A stretch of DNA of 64,000 nucleotides from Nocardioides salarius (GCF_016907435.1 NZ_JAFBBZ010000001.1:3844001-3908000); one strand, 5' to 3'; shown: positions 8,410 through 19,525, counted from the stretch's first letter. Program-made: numbers and translations. The notes: generated by a model not told the origin, from the letters alone.

Positions 8410-9502
8410 GCCGGCGCGCCGCCGCGCCCGCCTGGTGCCGCTGCGCGAGGTCGACCCGCCGCTGCGCGAGGCGTGGGACGCCCTGGCCGCAAGGGCGGTC
8501 GAGCCGAACCCGTACGTCGAGGCCGGGCCGGTGCTGGCCGCCGCACGGCACCTGCCCGACGGCGCCGGCGCCGAGCTGCTCGTCGTCGAGCGCGCCGGTC
8601 TGCTCGAGCTGGCGCTGCCGCTGTTGCGCTCGCGCGGCTACCGCCGCGTGCCGGTGCCGACCTACCGGGCCTGGGGCCACGACGACTGCTTCCTCGAGAC
8701 CCCGCTGCTCGACAGCCCCGACCCCGAGGCGACCTGGGCGAGCGCGCTGGGCCGGCTGGCTTCGGGCACGACCGGCTGGCTCTCCTTCGAGCAGCTGCCC
8801 GGCGACGGGGTGGTGCGCTCCTCACTCGATGCGGCGCTCGGCCGCGGTGACACCGTGGTGCTGGCCTCGACCGAGCGTCCGGTGGTGCACCGCCGCGCGG
8901 AGGCGACGTACCTCGACGGTCGGCTGAGCTCGTCGCGTCGCCGCAAGCTCGGTCGCACCCGTCGACGGCTCGAGCGCCAGCTCGGTGCCGAGGTGTCGCT
9001 CGTCGACCGCAGCGGCGTGGACCCGCAGGCTGCGCTGGGTCGCTTCCTGGAGCTCGAGGCCGGTGGCTGGAAGGGCGAGGCGGGCACGGCCGTGGCGGCC
9101 TCGTCGGCCCGGGGGAGGGCCTTCACCGAGACCTTCGTGCAGGCCTGCGCCGCCGGGCGCGCCCAGCTGTGGGAGCTGCGCGGCGGCGAGACGGTCGTCG
9201 CCTCGCTGTGCGTGCTGGTCAGAGGCGGCGGTGCCTTCCACGTCAAGACAGCCTTCGACGAGGCCTACTCGTCGAGCTCCCCGGGCCTGCAGCTGGAGGT
9301 GGCGGTGCTGGAGGACTTCCACGACGACCCGGCGCTCGGGTGGATCGACTCGGGCGCGGTGGAGGACTCCTCGAGCCCCTCGACGCTGCTCTACCCCGGC
9401 CGGCGCCGCCTCGACGCCGTGGTCGTCCCGCTGCGCGGGCGCTCCTCGCGCCTTCCCGCCCTGGCCCTGCGCCGCTGGCTGCAGCACCGCACCCGCCGCT
9501 GA
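8402..9502 (+). CDS. GNAT-like acyltransferase (BioF2/CelD-type)
   Basis: 366 residues of the acetyltransferase class found in CelD and FemAB-like proteins. The N-terminal half carries a degenerate GNAT fold. A basic helix (SSRRRKLGRTRRRLERQLG) precedes a second GNAT half with the features LELEAGGWKGEAG and LCVLVRGGGAFHVKTAFDE that characterise this family. The ATG overlaps the ATP-grasp gene by 8 bp, indicating translational coupling. In related gene pairs such proteins transfer acyl or aminoacyl groups onto polysaccharide or lipid precursors, but the acceptor here is unknown. The stop codon TGA (9500-9502) is part of the first copy of a 22-bp repeat. Confidence 0.78.
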   Translation: MTEPARRRARLVPLREVDPPLREAWDALAARAVEPNPYVEAGPVLAAARHLPDGAGAELLVVERAGLLELALPLLRSRGYRRVPVPTYRAWGHDDCFLETPLLDSPDPEATWASALGRLASGTTGWLSFEQLPGDGVVRSSLDAALGRGDTVVLASTERPVVHRRAEATYLDGRLSSSRRRKLGRTRRRLERQLGAEVSLVDRSGVDPQAALGRFLELEAGGWKGEAGTAVAASSARGRAFTETFVQACAAGRAQLWELRGGETVVASLCVLVRGGGAFHVKTAFDEAYSSSSPGLQLEVAVLEDFHDDPALGWIDSGAVEDSSSPSTLLYPGRRRLDAVVVPLRGRSSRLPALALRRWLQHRTRR

Positions 9503-9653
9503 CCCGGCCCGAACTTCGCACTGACCCGGCGCAAACTTCGCATTGACCCGGCCCGGTCCGTCCGGCGGGAGGTTCGGGCCGGCTCGGCGGGAAGTTCGGG
9601 CCGGCTCGGTGGGAAGTTTGGGCCGGCTCGGCGGGAAGTATGGGCCGGGTCAG
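9498..9653. repeat. Seven-copy cluster of the 22-bp repeat, three direct then four inverted
   Basis: Direct copies begin at 9498, 9520 and 9542 with the core TGACCCGGC. Four inverted copies run from 9564, 9586, 9608 and 9630 with GGCGGGAAGTTCGGGCCGGC-like sequence, the last closing on GGGTCAG. The two arms could fold into a long hairpin and could terminate transcription from both converging genes. The first copy supplies the stop of the acyltransferase, and the last (on the minus strand) supplies the stop of the GNAT-Nudix gene. Confidence 0.85.
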
Positions 9654-10582
9654 GGGTGGCTGCGGCCGCTCTCGGTGTACGCCGCGGCCTCGCCGTCGAG
9701 GTTGGCGAGCGCGGCCGCGACCCGTCGGGCGGTGAACTCGGCCGCGTGCTCGTGGACCTCGTCCATGGTGCAGAAGCGGGCGCTGCGGATCTCGCGGGCC
9801 TGCTCGACGATCTGCTCGGTGATCGAGGCGTCGTGCTCGCCCCCGTCGAAGACCAGGCAGATGGCGTCGTCCCAGCCGCCCCAGGTGGGCAGCCAGTCGG
9901 TGAGCAGCAGCCGGCCGGCGGGGATCTCGAGAGCCAGCTCCTCGGTGACCTCGCGGGCCACCGCCAGCTGCGGCGACTCGCCGACCTCGACCACGCCGCC
10001 GGGCAGGTCCCAGTCCTGCTTGTAGGTCAGCTGGCACATCAGCACCCGGCCGTCGCGGTCGCGCACCAGCATCTGGCTGATCGCGCGCTTGCGGGGCAGG
10101 AAGGAGTTGAGCAGCGCCCGGAACGCCCCGGGGTCGCTGAGCGGTGGGTCGGTGGCCAGTCGTGCCAGCACGACGTACCCCTCGGTCGTGCTCTCGCCCG
10201 GCACCACCCGCTCGACACCCTCGCGGCGCAGCCCCGCCCGGGTCGCGGCGCGCAGGGCGCCCTCGGCGTCGACGGGGATGCGCGACTCGACGCGGGTGGC
10301 TCCCAGCCCGCCCTCGTGCTCGGCGGTCAGCGACCAGTCGACCAGCACCCGCAGGGCACGGGTGGCGTAGCCGTGGCCCCGGTGGGCGTCGTCGAGGCCG
10401 CCCTCGAGCCAGACGGTGGTGGCGTCCTTGCGCACCACGCCGAGGCTGCCGACGGGCTCGTCGTCGACGACGACCGAGAACAGCAGCGCCGCATCGTCGT
10501 GCGGCGACATCGGGTGGTCGGCCGGGGCCGTCGGCCGCAGCGTGACCGTGCCGTCGGTCAGGGTGGGGTGCTCGTCGGTCAC
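9650..10582 (-). CDS. GNAT-Nudix fusion protein
   Basis: 310 residues. Residues 1-145 form a GNAT N-acetyltransferase of RimJ/RimL type, with the acetyl-CoA loop HRGHGYA at 67-73. Residues about 165-290 form a Nudix hydrolase with a complete Nudix box at 195-217 (GGVVEVGE, then REVTEEL). The Nudix half should hydrolyse a nucleoside-diphosphate-linked compound and the GNAT half should acetylate an amine; substrates of both are unknown. It starts with GTG at 10582, six bases after a TAGGGT box, so the message may be leaderless. The stop lies in the terminal copy of the 22-bp repeat cluster. Confidence 0.82.
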   Translation of the reverse strand: MTDEHPTLTDGTVTLRPTAPADHPMSPHDDAALLFSVVVDDEPVGSLGVVRKDATTVWLEGGLDDAHRGHGYATRALRVLVDWSLTAEHEGGLGATRVESRIPVDAEGALRAATRAGLRREGVERVVPGESTTEGYVVLARLATDPPLSDPGAFRALLNSFLPRKRAISQMLVRDRDGRVLMCQLTYKQDWDLPGGVVEVGESPQLAVAREVTEELALEIPAGRLLLTDWLPTWGGWDDAICLVFDGGEHDASITEQIVEQAREIRSARFCTMDEVHEHAAEFTARRVAAALANLDGEAAAYTESGRSHP

Positions 10583-10588
10583 GCCGCC

Positions 10589-10594
10589 ACCCTA
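10589..10594 (-). promoter_or_regulatory. Candidate -10 element (TAGGGT) for the GNAT-Nudix gene
   Basis: On the minus strand TAGGGT is followed by exactly six bases and then the GTG start at 10582, the leaderless arrangement repeated elsewhere in the window. The 10583-10646 gap is otherwise short C-rich sequence. Confidence 0.4.
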
Positions 10595-10646
10595 GCCAGC
10601 CGCTGCCAGCCCGGCCCCGTGCCCAGCCCCGCGCCCAGCCCCGCGC

Positions 10647-12863
10647 TCAGGACCGCGCCCGGAACCACACCGTGGCCAGCGGCGGCACGGAGATGTCGGC
10701 GTGCGCCGGCTGGCCGGCGTGCTCACCGGCGACCGCGGTCACCGAGCCGTAGTTGCCCACCCCCGAGCCGGTGTAGGTCTCGGCGTCGGTGTTGAGCACC
10801 TCGTCCCACTCGCCGGTGGCCGGCAGCGCCAGCCGGTAGCCGTGGTACGGCACCGCCGAGAAGTTCGAGACGCACACCAGGTCGGGCTCGCCCGGGGCGC
10901 GGCGCACGAACGAGAAGGTGTTGCGCCCGGCGTCGTTGCCGTCGAGCCACATGAAGCCCTCGGGGGAGCTGTCGCGCGCCCACAGCGCCGCCGAGTCGGC
11001 GTACGTGCTGTTGAGGTCGCGCACCAGGCTGTGCACGCCGCGGTGCTCGGGGTGGTCGAGCAGCCACCAGTCGAGCTCGCGGGCCTCGGCCCACTCCGAC
11101 TCCTGGCCCAGCTCGACGCCCATGAACAGCAGCTGCTTGCCCGGGTGGGCCCACATGAAGCCGAGGTAGGCGCGCAGGTTGGCCAGCTGCTGCCAGCGGT
11201 CGCCCGGCATCTTGCGCAGCAGCGAGCCCTTGCCGTGCACGACCTCGTCGTGGCTGATCGGCAGCACGTAGTTCTCGGAGAAGGCGTAGACGAGCGAGAA
11301 GGTCATCTCGCCGTGGTGGTAGGAGCGGTGCACCGGGTCGTTGGCCAGGTAGGCCAGCGAGTCGTTCATCCAGCCCATGTTCCACTTGAACCCGAAGCCC
11401 AGCCCGTCGTGCTCGGTCGGGCGGGTCACGCCCGGCCACGACGTCGACTCCTCGGCGATCGTGACCACGCCGGGCACCCGCCGGTAGACGGTGGCGTTCA
11501 TCTCCTGCAGGAACTGCACGGCCTCGAGGTTCTCGCGCCCGCCGTGGATGTTGGGGGTCCACTCGCCCTCCTCGCGCGAGTAGTCGAGGTAGAGCATCGA
11601 GGCGACGCCGTCGACGCGCAGACCGTCGGCGTGGAACTCCTCGCACCAGTAGATGGCATTGGCGTAGAGGAAGTTGCGCACCTCGCGGCGCCCGAAGTTG
11701 AAGATGTGGCTGCCCCACTCCTTGTGCCAGCCGCGCTGCGGGTTGGGGTCCTCGTAGAGGGGGGTGCCGTCGAAGCGGGCCAGCGCCCACTCGTCGGTGG
11801 CGAAGTGGCCCGGCACCCAGTCGAGGATGACGCCGACGCCGGCCTGGTGCAGCCGGTCGACGAGCAGCCGGAAGCCGTCGGGGTCGCCGAAGCGGGCGTC
11901 GGGGGCGAAGTAGGACGTCACGTGGTAGCCCCACGAGCCGCCGAAGGGGTGCTGCATCACCGGCATCATCTCGACGTGGGTGAAGCCGAGGTCGACGACG
12001 TAGGCGACCAGGTCCTCGGCCATCTGCTCCCACGACCACATCGACTGGTCGTAGTTCTTCTTCCACGAGGCCAGGTGCACCTCGTAGACGCTCATCGGCG
12101 CCTGCACCGCGGCCTTGTCGGCGCGCGCGGCCATCCACTCCTCGTCGCCCCACGTGTAGGAGGACTCGAAGACGCGCGAGGCGGTGCTGGCCGGCTTCTC
12201 CGCCCAGGAGGCCATCGGGTCGGCCTTGTCGCGCCACTGCCCGTCGGGGCCCAGCACCGCGAACTTGTACGACGTCCCGGTGCCGGCCTCGGGCACGAAC
12301 AGCTCCCAGACCCCCGAGGTGCCGAGCTGGCGCATCGGGTGCTCGCGCCCGTCCCAGGAGTTGAAGTCGGCCTTGACCCGCACGCCGCGCGCGGAGGGCG
12401 CCCAGACCGCGAACGAGGTGCCGGAGACGGTCCCGCCGGGGGCGTCGTAGTGGTGCACGTGGGCGCCGAGGACGGTCCACAGCTGCTCGTGGCGGCCCTC
12501 GTTGATCAGGTGCAGGTCCATCTCGCCCAGCGTGGGCAGGAACCGGTAGGGGTCGTCGGAGTCCCACGGCTCGCCCTCGTAGCTGACCGAGAGCGAGTAC
12601 GCCGGCACCTCGGCGACCGGCAGCACGCCGACCCACACGCCCTCGTGCTCGTGGTCGAGCGGGGTCTCGCCCCACTCGCCGCACACGGTGACCGAGGAGG
12701 CCAGCGGGCGCAGCACGCGCACGGTGACCGCGCCCTGGTGCGGGTGCGGGCCGAGGACGGCGTGCGGGTGGCCGTGCTCGCCGCGCACGAGCTGGTCGAG
12801 CTCGGCGCGGTCGACCGGCTTCGGGGTGGCCTGGACGGGCTGCTGCGGGGTCGGGGGGGTCAT
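10647..12863 (-). CDS. glgB: 1,4-alpha-glucan branching enzyme
   Basis: 738 residues, the usual GlgB length. It introduces alpha-1,6 branches into linear glucan. There is an N-terminal CBM48-type region, then a GH13 barrel with the nucleophile Asp in RVDGVASMLYLD (about 417), the acid/base Glu in TIAEESTSWPGV (about 469) and Asp in PISHDEVVHGKGS (about 537). It is the last gene of the glgE-treS-mak-glgB operon and its ATG overlaps the mak stop by 4 bp. In this pathway it branches the maltosyl chains built by GlgE. A longer frame runs upstream, but the ATG at 12863 matches the family start and the overlap pattern of the operon. Confidence 0.97.
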   Translation of the reverse strand: MTPPTPQQPVQATPKPVDRAELDQLVRGEHGHPHAVLGPHPHQGAVTVRVLRPLASSVTVCGEWGETPLDHEHEGVWVGVLPVAEVPAYSLSVSYEGEPWDSDDPYRFLPTLGEMDLHLINEGRHEQLWTVLGAHVHHYDAPGGTVSGTSFAVWAPSARGVRVKADFNSWDGREHPMRQLGTSGVWELFVPEAGTGTSYKFAVLGPDGQWRDKADPMASWAEKPASTASRVFESSYTWGDEEWMAARADKAAVQAPMSVYEVHLASWKKNYDQSMWSWEQMAEDLVAYVVDLGFTHVEMMPVMQHPFGGSWGYHVTSYFAPDARFGDPDGFRLLVDRLHQAGVGVILDWVPGHFATDEWALARFDGTPLYEDPNPQRGWHKEWGSHIFNFGRREVRNFLYANAIYWCEEFHADGLRVDGVASMLYLDYSREEGEWTPNIHGGRENLEAVQFLQEMNATVYRRVPGVVTIAEESTSWPGVTRPTEHDGLGFGFKWNMGWMNDSLAYLANDPVHRSYHHGEMTFSLVYAFSENYVLPISHDEVVHGKGSLLRKMPGDRWQQLANLRAYLGFMWAHPGKQLLFMGVELGQESEWAEARELDWWLLDHPEHRGVHSLVRDLNSTYADSAALWARDSSPEGFMWLDGNDAGRNTFSFVRRAPGEPDLVCVSNFSAVPYHGYRLALPATGEWDEVLNTDAETYTGSGVGNYGSVTAVAGEHAGQPAHADISVPPLATVWFRARS

Positions 12864-14341
12864 GGTGCTCCGATCTCGGCGACGGCCTGGAGCGGGATGT
12901 CCACCCAGGTCGGCCGGTTGCGGGTCTCGTAGACGGTCTCGTAGACGGCCTTGTCGGCGACGTAGGCGTCGAGCAGGGTCCGCTGCTCGTCGCCGATGTC
13001 GCCGTCGGCGTAGGCGTACAGGAAGTGGTTCTTGCTGCGGTTGGCCCACTCGGCGGCCTTGAGGGCGCGGACGTCGGCCCCGTCGGGGTCGTCCTCGGCC
13101 CAGGTGCGCTCGACCACGCGCGGGGCGTAGTCGAAGGAGCGCAGCATCCCGGCGACGTCGCGCCAGGGGGAGTCGGGCAGCAGCCGCTCGGCGAGCGGCT
13201 TGGCCGGCTCGCCCTCGAAGTCGACGATCTTCCAGCCCAGCGCGGTGCGCAGGGTCTGGCCCAGGTGCAGGTCGCCGTGGATGCGGGTCACCGGCACCTC
13301 GCCGAGCTCGCAGACCCGGGTGAAGAGCGCTTCGAGCGACGCGCGGTGCTCCTCGAGGCCCGGGGCGGCTGCAAGGGCCGCGGGCAGCCGCCCGGCCATG
13401 GTGCCGGCCAGGTCGGCGCCCCGCACGGTCGCGGTGGGGAAGTGCTCGGCCATCAGCAGGTGCACCTCGCGCAGGGTGCGCCCCAGCCGGGTCGCCTCGC
13501 CGGCGAAGTCGCCGCCGGCCTCGGAGGCGTGGAGCTCGGGCTGGCGGAACAGGTCGCGCACGCTGGACAGCGCCAGGTCCCAGCCGTCGGAGGCGGTGCG
13601 CAGGAACTGCTGGAGCATCGCCAGCTGCATCACCCCGCCACCGGTGTCGGCCGGGTCGTCGGCGTCGTGCCGGTCACCGGCCCGCTGCTCGGGGTCGACC
13701 CAGTCGAGCCAGCCGTAGAGCGCGGCCACGTCGGGGGAGCCGACCCGGCTCAGCACCTCGTGGACCTGCACGTCGGGGTTGACCCCCGGCGTCACCTTGC
13801 GGAAGACCTTCATCAGGGCGTCCTCGCCGAAGGCCACCGACGAGTTCGACTGCTCGCCCGAGAACAGCGTCGAGTGCGACTCCAGGTCGAGGTCGTGGCC
13901 CGGCAGCCGGTGGAAGGCCAGCGAGCTGGCCTCGTCGACCAGGTTGCCGCCCGGCTCACCGCCCGCGCGGTCGAAGGAGCGCAGCCAGCAGGCCATCGCC
14001 TCGCGGTCGTGCAGCGCGTCGTAGCCGTGCACCCGCCCGGCACCCGGGTCGTCCCAGGTGGCGACCAGCGCGTGCTCGAGCCGCTCCTGCGGCTCGGGGT
14101 AGAGCGCCAGCGGCACCTGGTAGTGCTCGACCTTGTCGGCGGCGTCGTCACCCACGTCGTCGTAGGTCACCTCGGCCAGGCACAGCAGCACCACCGGGCC
14201 GCCCGGCACCGAGCCGGGCACCGTGCCCACGCGGCGTACGCCGGTGACGGCGAAGGGCCGGCCCTTGCCGCCGAACCAGCGGGTGCGGCCCAGGTAGTCG
14301 ACGAAGACCTGCGGGTCGGGAGTACTCGTCGGGTCGTTCAC
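12860..14341 (-). CDS. mak: Maltokinase (Mak/Pep2)
   Basis: 493 residues. It phosphorylates maltose with ATP to maltose 1-phosphate, the donor used by GlgE. The kinase fold shows the catalytic HGDLHLGQ motif near residue 354 and the metal-binding IVDFEGEP motif shortly after, and the N-terminal cap [15 protein letters not shown] is characteristic of maltokinases. The GTG start at 14341 overlaps the treS stop by 4 bp. Placement between treS and glgB is the standard actinobacterial order. Some actinobacteria carry a treS-mak fusion; here the two are separate reading frames. Confidence 0.94.
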   Translation of the reverse strand: MNDPTSTPDPQVFVDYLGRTRWFGGKGRPFAVTGVRRVGTVPGSVPGGPVVLLCLAEVTYDDVGDDAADKVEHYQVPLALYPEPQERLEHALVATWDDPGAGRVHGYDALHDREAMACWLRSFDRAGGEPGGNLVDEASSLAFHRLPGHDLDLESHSTLFSGEQSNSSVAFGEDALMKVFRKVTPGVNPDVQVHEVLSRVGSPDVAALYGWLDWVDPEQRAGDRHDADDPADTGGGVMQLAMLQQFLRTASDGWDLALSSVRDLFRQPELHASEAGGDFAGEATRLGRTLREVHLLMAEHFPTATVRGADLAGTMAGRLPAALAAAPGLEEHRASLEALFTRVCELGEVPVTRIHGDLHLGQTLRTALGWKIVDFEGEPAKPLAERLLPDSPWRDVAGMLRSFDYAPRVVERTWAEDDPDGADVRALKAAEWANRSKNHFLYAYADGDIGDEQRTLLDAYVADKAVYETVYETRNRPTWVDIPLQAVAEIGAP

Positions 14342-16139
14342 AGCAGCTGGCCCTCCTCGTGGTGCTCGGGCGTGGTGAGCCGGAACCAGTAGAAGCCGTA
14401 GCCGGCCAGGGTGAGCAGGTAGGGCAGCTCGCCGATCTCGGGGAACGGCACGCCGCCGATGATCTCGATCGGGCGCCGGCCCTCGAAGCGCCGCAGGTCG
14501 AGCTCGACCGGCTGCGGGAACCGCGAGAGGTTGTTGACGCAGAGGATGACGTCCTCGTGGCCGTCCTCGTCGGTGTGGGTGCGCACGTAGGAGAGCACCG
14601 TGGAGTTCGAGCCGCCGAGGTCGTGGAACTCCCCGAGCCCGAACGCCGGGTGGTGGCGGCGGGCCTGCAGCATCCGGCGGGTCCAGTGCAGCAGCGAGGA
14701 GGGGTTCTCCATCTGCGCCTCGACGTTGACCGACTCGTAGCCGTAGATCGCGTCCTGGACCACCGGCAGGTCGAGCCGGCCGGGGTTGGCCGAGGAGAAG
14801 CCCGCGTTGCGGTCGGAGGTCCACTGCATCGGGGTGCGCACCCCGTCGCGGTCGCCCAGCCAGATGTTGTCGCCCATCCCGATCTCGTCGCCGTAGTAGA
14901 GGACGGGGGAGCCGGGCAGGCTCAGCAGCAGCGCGTTGAACAGCTCGATCTGGTTGGTGTCGTTGTCGAGCAGCGGGGCCAGGCGCCGGCGGATGCCGAT
15001 GTTGGCCTTCATCCGCGGGTCCTTGGCGTACTCCGACCACATGTAGTCGCGGTCCTCGTCGGTGACCATCTCGAGCGTCAGCTCGTCGTGGTTGCGCAGG
15101 AAGATGCCCCACTGGCAGTTGTGCGGGATCGCCGGGGTCTGCTCGAGGATCTCCGAGATCGGGTAGCGCGACTCGCGGCGCACCGCCATGAAGATGCGCG
15201 GCATCACCGGGAAGTGGAAGGCCATGTGGCACTCGTCGCCGCCGGACTCGAAGTCGCCGAAGTACTCCACGACGTCCTGCGGCCACTGGTTGGCCTCACA
15301 GAGCAGCACCCGCCCGGGGTACTCCTCGTCGACGATGCGGCGCACCTTCCTGAGGAAGTCGTGGGTCTCGGGCAGGTTCTCGCCGTCGGTGCCGGGGCGC
15401 TCGTAGAGGTAGGGCACCGCGTCGAGCCGGAAGCCGTCGAGGCCCATGTCGAGCCAGACCTTCATCGCCTCGATCATCGCGTCGTGCACCGCGGGGTTGT
15501 CGAAGTTCAGGTCGGGCTGGTGGTGGAAGAACCGGTGCCAGTAGTACTGCTGGCGCACCGGGTCCCAGGTCCAGTTCGACGGCTCGGTGTCGACGAAGAT
15601 GATCCGCGCGTCCTGGTAGAGCTCGTCGGTGTCGGACCAGACGTAGAAGTCGCCGTAGGGGCCGTCGGGGTCGGAGCGGCTGGCCTGGAACCACGGGTGC
15701 TGGTCGCTGGTGTGGTTCATGACGAAGTCGATGATCACGCGGATGCCGCGGTCGTGGGCGGCGTCGAGGAAGTAGTGGAAGTCCTCCATCGTGCCGATGG
15801 CCGGGAGCACCCCGGTGTAGTCGGCCACGTCGTACCCGCCGTCGCGCAGCGGGCTGGGGAAGAACGGCGGCACCCACAGGCAGTCGACGCCGAGCCACTC
15901 CAGGTAGTCGAGCTTCTCGACCAGGCCCTTGAAGTCGCCGGTGCCGTCGCCGTTGGAGTCGCGGAAGGAGCGGACCAGGACCTCGTAGAAGACCGCCGAC
16001 TTGAACCAGTCGGGCGTCGCGTAGGCCGCGTGGCCGGCGTCGACGCCGGAGTCGGTGTGGCCGTCGACGACCGGGTCGTCGCCCAGGGGCGGCCCGTCGA
16101 GGTGGGTGACCTGGGCGCCCTGGCCGGGCTGGGCGTCGT

Positions 16140-16143
<4 letters not shown>
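14338..16143 (-). CDS. treS: Trehalose synthase / maltose-forming isomerase
   Basis: 601 residues of GH13. It interconverts trehalose and maltose, feeding maltose to Mak. Catalytic residues are visible: Asp in [12 protein letters not shown] (about 239), Glu in LLCEANQWP (about 282) and Asp in [11 protein letters not shown] (about 353). The start GTG at 16143 overlaps the glgE stop by 4 bp. It lacks the C-terminal maltokinase domain found in fused versions, consistent with the separate mak gene next to it. The first 40 residues are variable and acidic; the conserved part starts at [15 protein letters not shown]. Confidence 0.96.
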
Positions 16144-18125
<1,982 letters not shown>

Positions 18126-18193
18126 GGGCTCCACCCTTCCGGCCAGCGCCCCCACCTGCAAGCCGCCACCAGGGTGAGAGGCCCCGACCCCCG

Positions 18194-18321
18194 TCGGTCG
18201 AGCAGTGAGGAGCGCCAGCGACGAGCGTCGCCGAGACCCGGTGAGCTGCCCACTCGTCGTACGACCTCCGTTGGTCGAGCAGTGAGGAGCGCCAGCGACG
18301 AGCGTCGCCGAGACCCGGCGA
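18194..18321 (+). repeat. Two direct copies of a 51-bp repeat (type A)
   Basis: Copies at 18194-18244 and 18271-18321 read GGTCGAGCAGTGAGGAGCGC then CAGCGACGAGCGTCGCCGAG and end ACCCGGYGA. They occupy most of the 321-bp gap between glgE and the GIY-YIG gene (18126-18446). The same unit recurs five times in the array at 18761-19525. Apart from these copies I see no gene in the gap. Confidence 0.9.
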
Positions 18322-18446
18322 CGATCGCGCTCGCCGTACGCCGAAGGTGACCACGCCCACTGCACAGGCCCGCGGCGCCGGCGCCCGTTCCACAGGGGGA
18401 AGCGACGTACGACAGCGATGGCCTTGTCCTGGGGAAGCCTCCAGAC

Positions 18447-18758
18447 ATGGCCTGGACCTACATCCTCGAGTGCGCCGACGGTTCGTTCTACGTCGGCAGC
18501 ACGACCGACCTCGAGCGCCGTGTCAGCCAGCACGACCGGGGAGAGGGAGCGGACTACACCAAACCCCGCCGACGACGACCGGTGAGGCTGGTCTGGGCCG
18601 TGGAGTTCCAGCGCAGGGACGAGGCCTACGCCTACGAGAAGCGGATCCAGGGGTGGAGCCGGGCGAAGAGGGTCGCCCTGATCGAGGGGCGTTACGGCGA
18701 CCTGCCCACACTCGCACGTGGCCGGTGTCGACCGCCTGTGGGTGAGGACCTGCCTTGA
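18447..18758 (+). CDS. Small GIY-YIG nuclease-domain protein (YhbQ/UvrC-N-like)
   Basis: 103 residues consisting almost only of a GIY-YIG fold: WTYILECADGSFYVGSTTDL supplies the YIL...YVG pair, followed by the Arg of RRVSQH and the Glu of YEKRIQGWSRAKRVAL. This matches small stand-alone GIY-YIG proteins whose cellular role is poorly defined (structure-specific DNA cleavage is assumed). The C-terminal 15 residues are non-conserved. It stands alone, with type A repeats upstream and a composite repeat array starting three bases after its stop. There is no clear promoter or ribosome site; GAAGCCTCC is all that precedes the ATG. Confidence 0.85.
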   Translation: MAWTYILECADGSFYVGSTTDLERRVSQHDRGEGADYTKPRRRRPVRLVWAVEFQRRDEAYAYEKRIQGWSRAKRVALIEGRYGDLPTLARGRCRPPVGEDLP

Positions 18759-18760
18759 CT

Positions 18761-19525
18761 CACGGGGTCTCGGCGTCGCTCGAGCCTTCGGCCCTCGCTG
18801 CTCGACCAACGGTGGGGCGGTCGTTGGTCGAGCAGCGAGGAGCGCCAGCGACGAGCGTCGCCGAGACCCGGTGAGGCCCGAGCGCGCCGTACGCCATGGA
18901 CTCACGGGGTCTCGGCGTCGCTCGAGCCTTCGGCCCTCGCTGCTCGACCAACGAGTGCCGTTTGGTCGAGCAGGGAGGAGCGCCAGCGACGAGCGTCGCC
19001 GAGACCCGGTGAGCTGCCCACTCGCCGTACGCCGGGTGGTCACGGGGTCTCGGCGTCGCTCGAGCCTTCGGCCCTCGCTGCTCGACCAACGGTGGTGACG
19101 GTCGTTGGTCGAGCAGCGAGGAGCGCCAGCGACGAGCGTCGCCGAGACCCGGTGAGGCCCGAGCGCGCCGTACGTCGGGTGGTTGCGGGGTCTCGGCGTC
19201 GCTCGAGCCTTCGGCCCTCGCTGCTCGACCAACGGTGGTGACGGTCGTTGGTCGAGCAGGGAGGAGCGCCAGCGACGAGCGTCGCCGAGACCCGGTGAGT
19301 GGCGTGCTCGCCGTACGCCATGGACTCACGGGGTCTCGGCGTCGCTCGAGCCTTCGGCCCTCGCTGCTCGACCAACGGTGGTGACGGTCGTTGGTCGAGC
19401 AGGGAGGAGCGCCAGCGACGAGCGTCGCCGAGACCCGGTGAGGCCCGCGCGCGCCGTACGCCGGGTGGTTGCGGGGTCTCGGCGTCGCTCGAGCCTTCGG
19501 CCCTCGCTGCTCGACCAACGGTGGT
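18761..19525. repeat. Composite array of alternating inverted repeats, about 140-bp period
   Basis: Two unit types alternate. Type B starts (CACG)GGGTCTCGGCGTCGCTC and ends CTGCTCGACCAA, at 18761, 18902, 19041, 19183, 19326 and 19470. Type A starts TTGGTCGAGC and ends GAGACCCGGTGA, at 18824, 18962, 19105, 19248 and 19391. A and B share both ends in inverted orientation but differ in the middle (GAGGAGCGCCAGCGACGAGC versus, on the B complement, GAGGGCCGAAGGCTCGAGCG). A spacer of about 10 bp separates B from A, and a linker of about 30 bp with GCGCCGTACG or CTCGCCGTACG separates A from the next B. There are no cas genes or protein-coding content. The array fills the whole 19-kb gap between the GIY-YIG gene and the M36 protease. 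Confidence 0.92.

Noticed and set aside
18126..19232. N-terminal extension of GlgE through the GIY-YIG gene and repeats
   Set aside because: The extra 370 residues are translated repeats (RRLERRRDP, RVSATLVAGA strings) and antisense of the GIY-YIG gene; GlgE homology starts at about 18110.
18761..19525. Possible CRISPR array
   Set aside because: The period is about 140 bp with alternating inverted units and conserved, not unique, spacers; there are no cas genes nearby.
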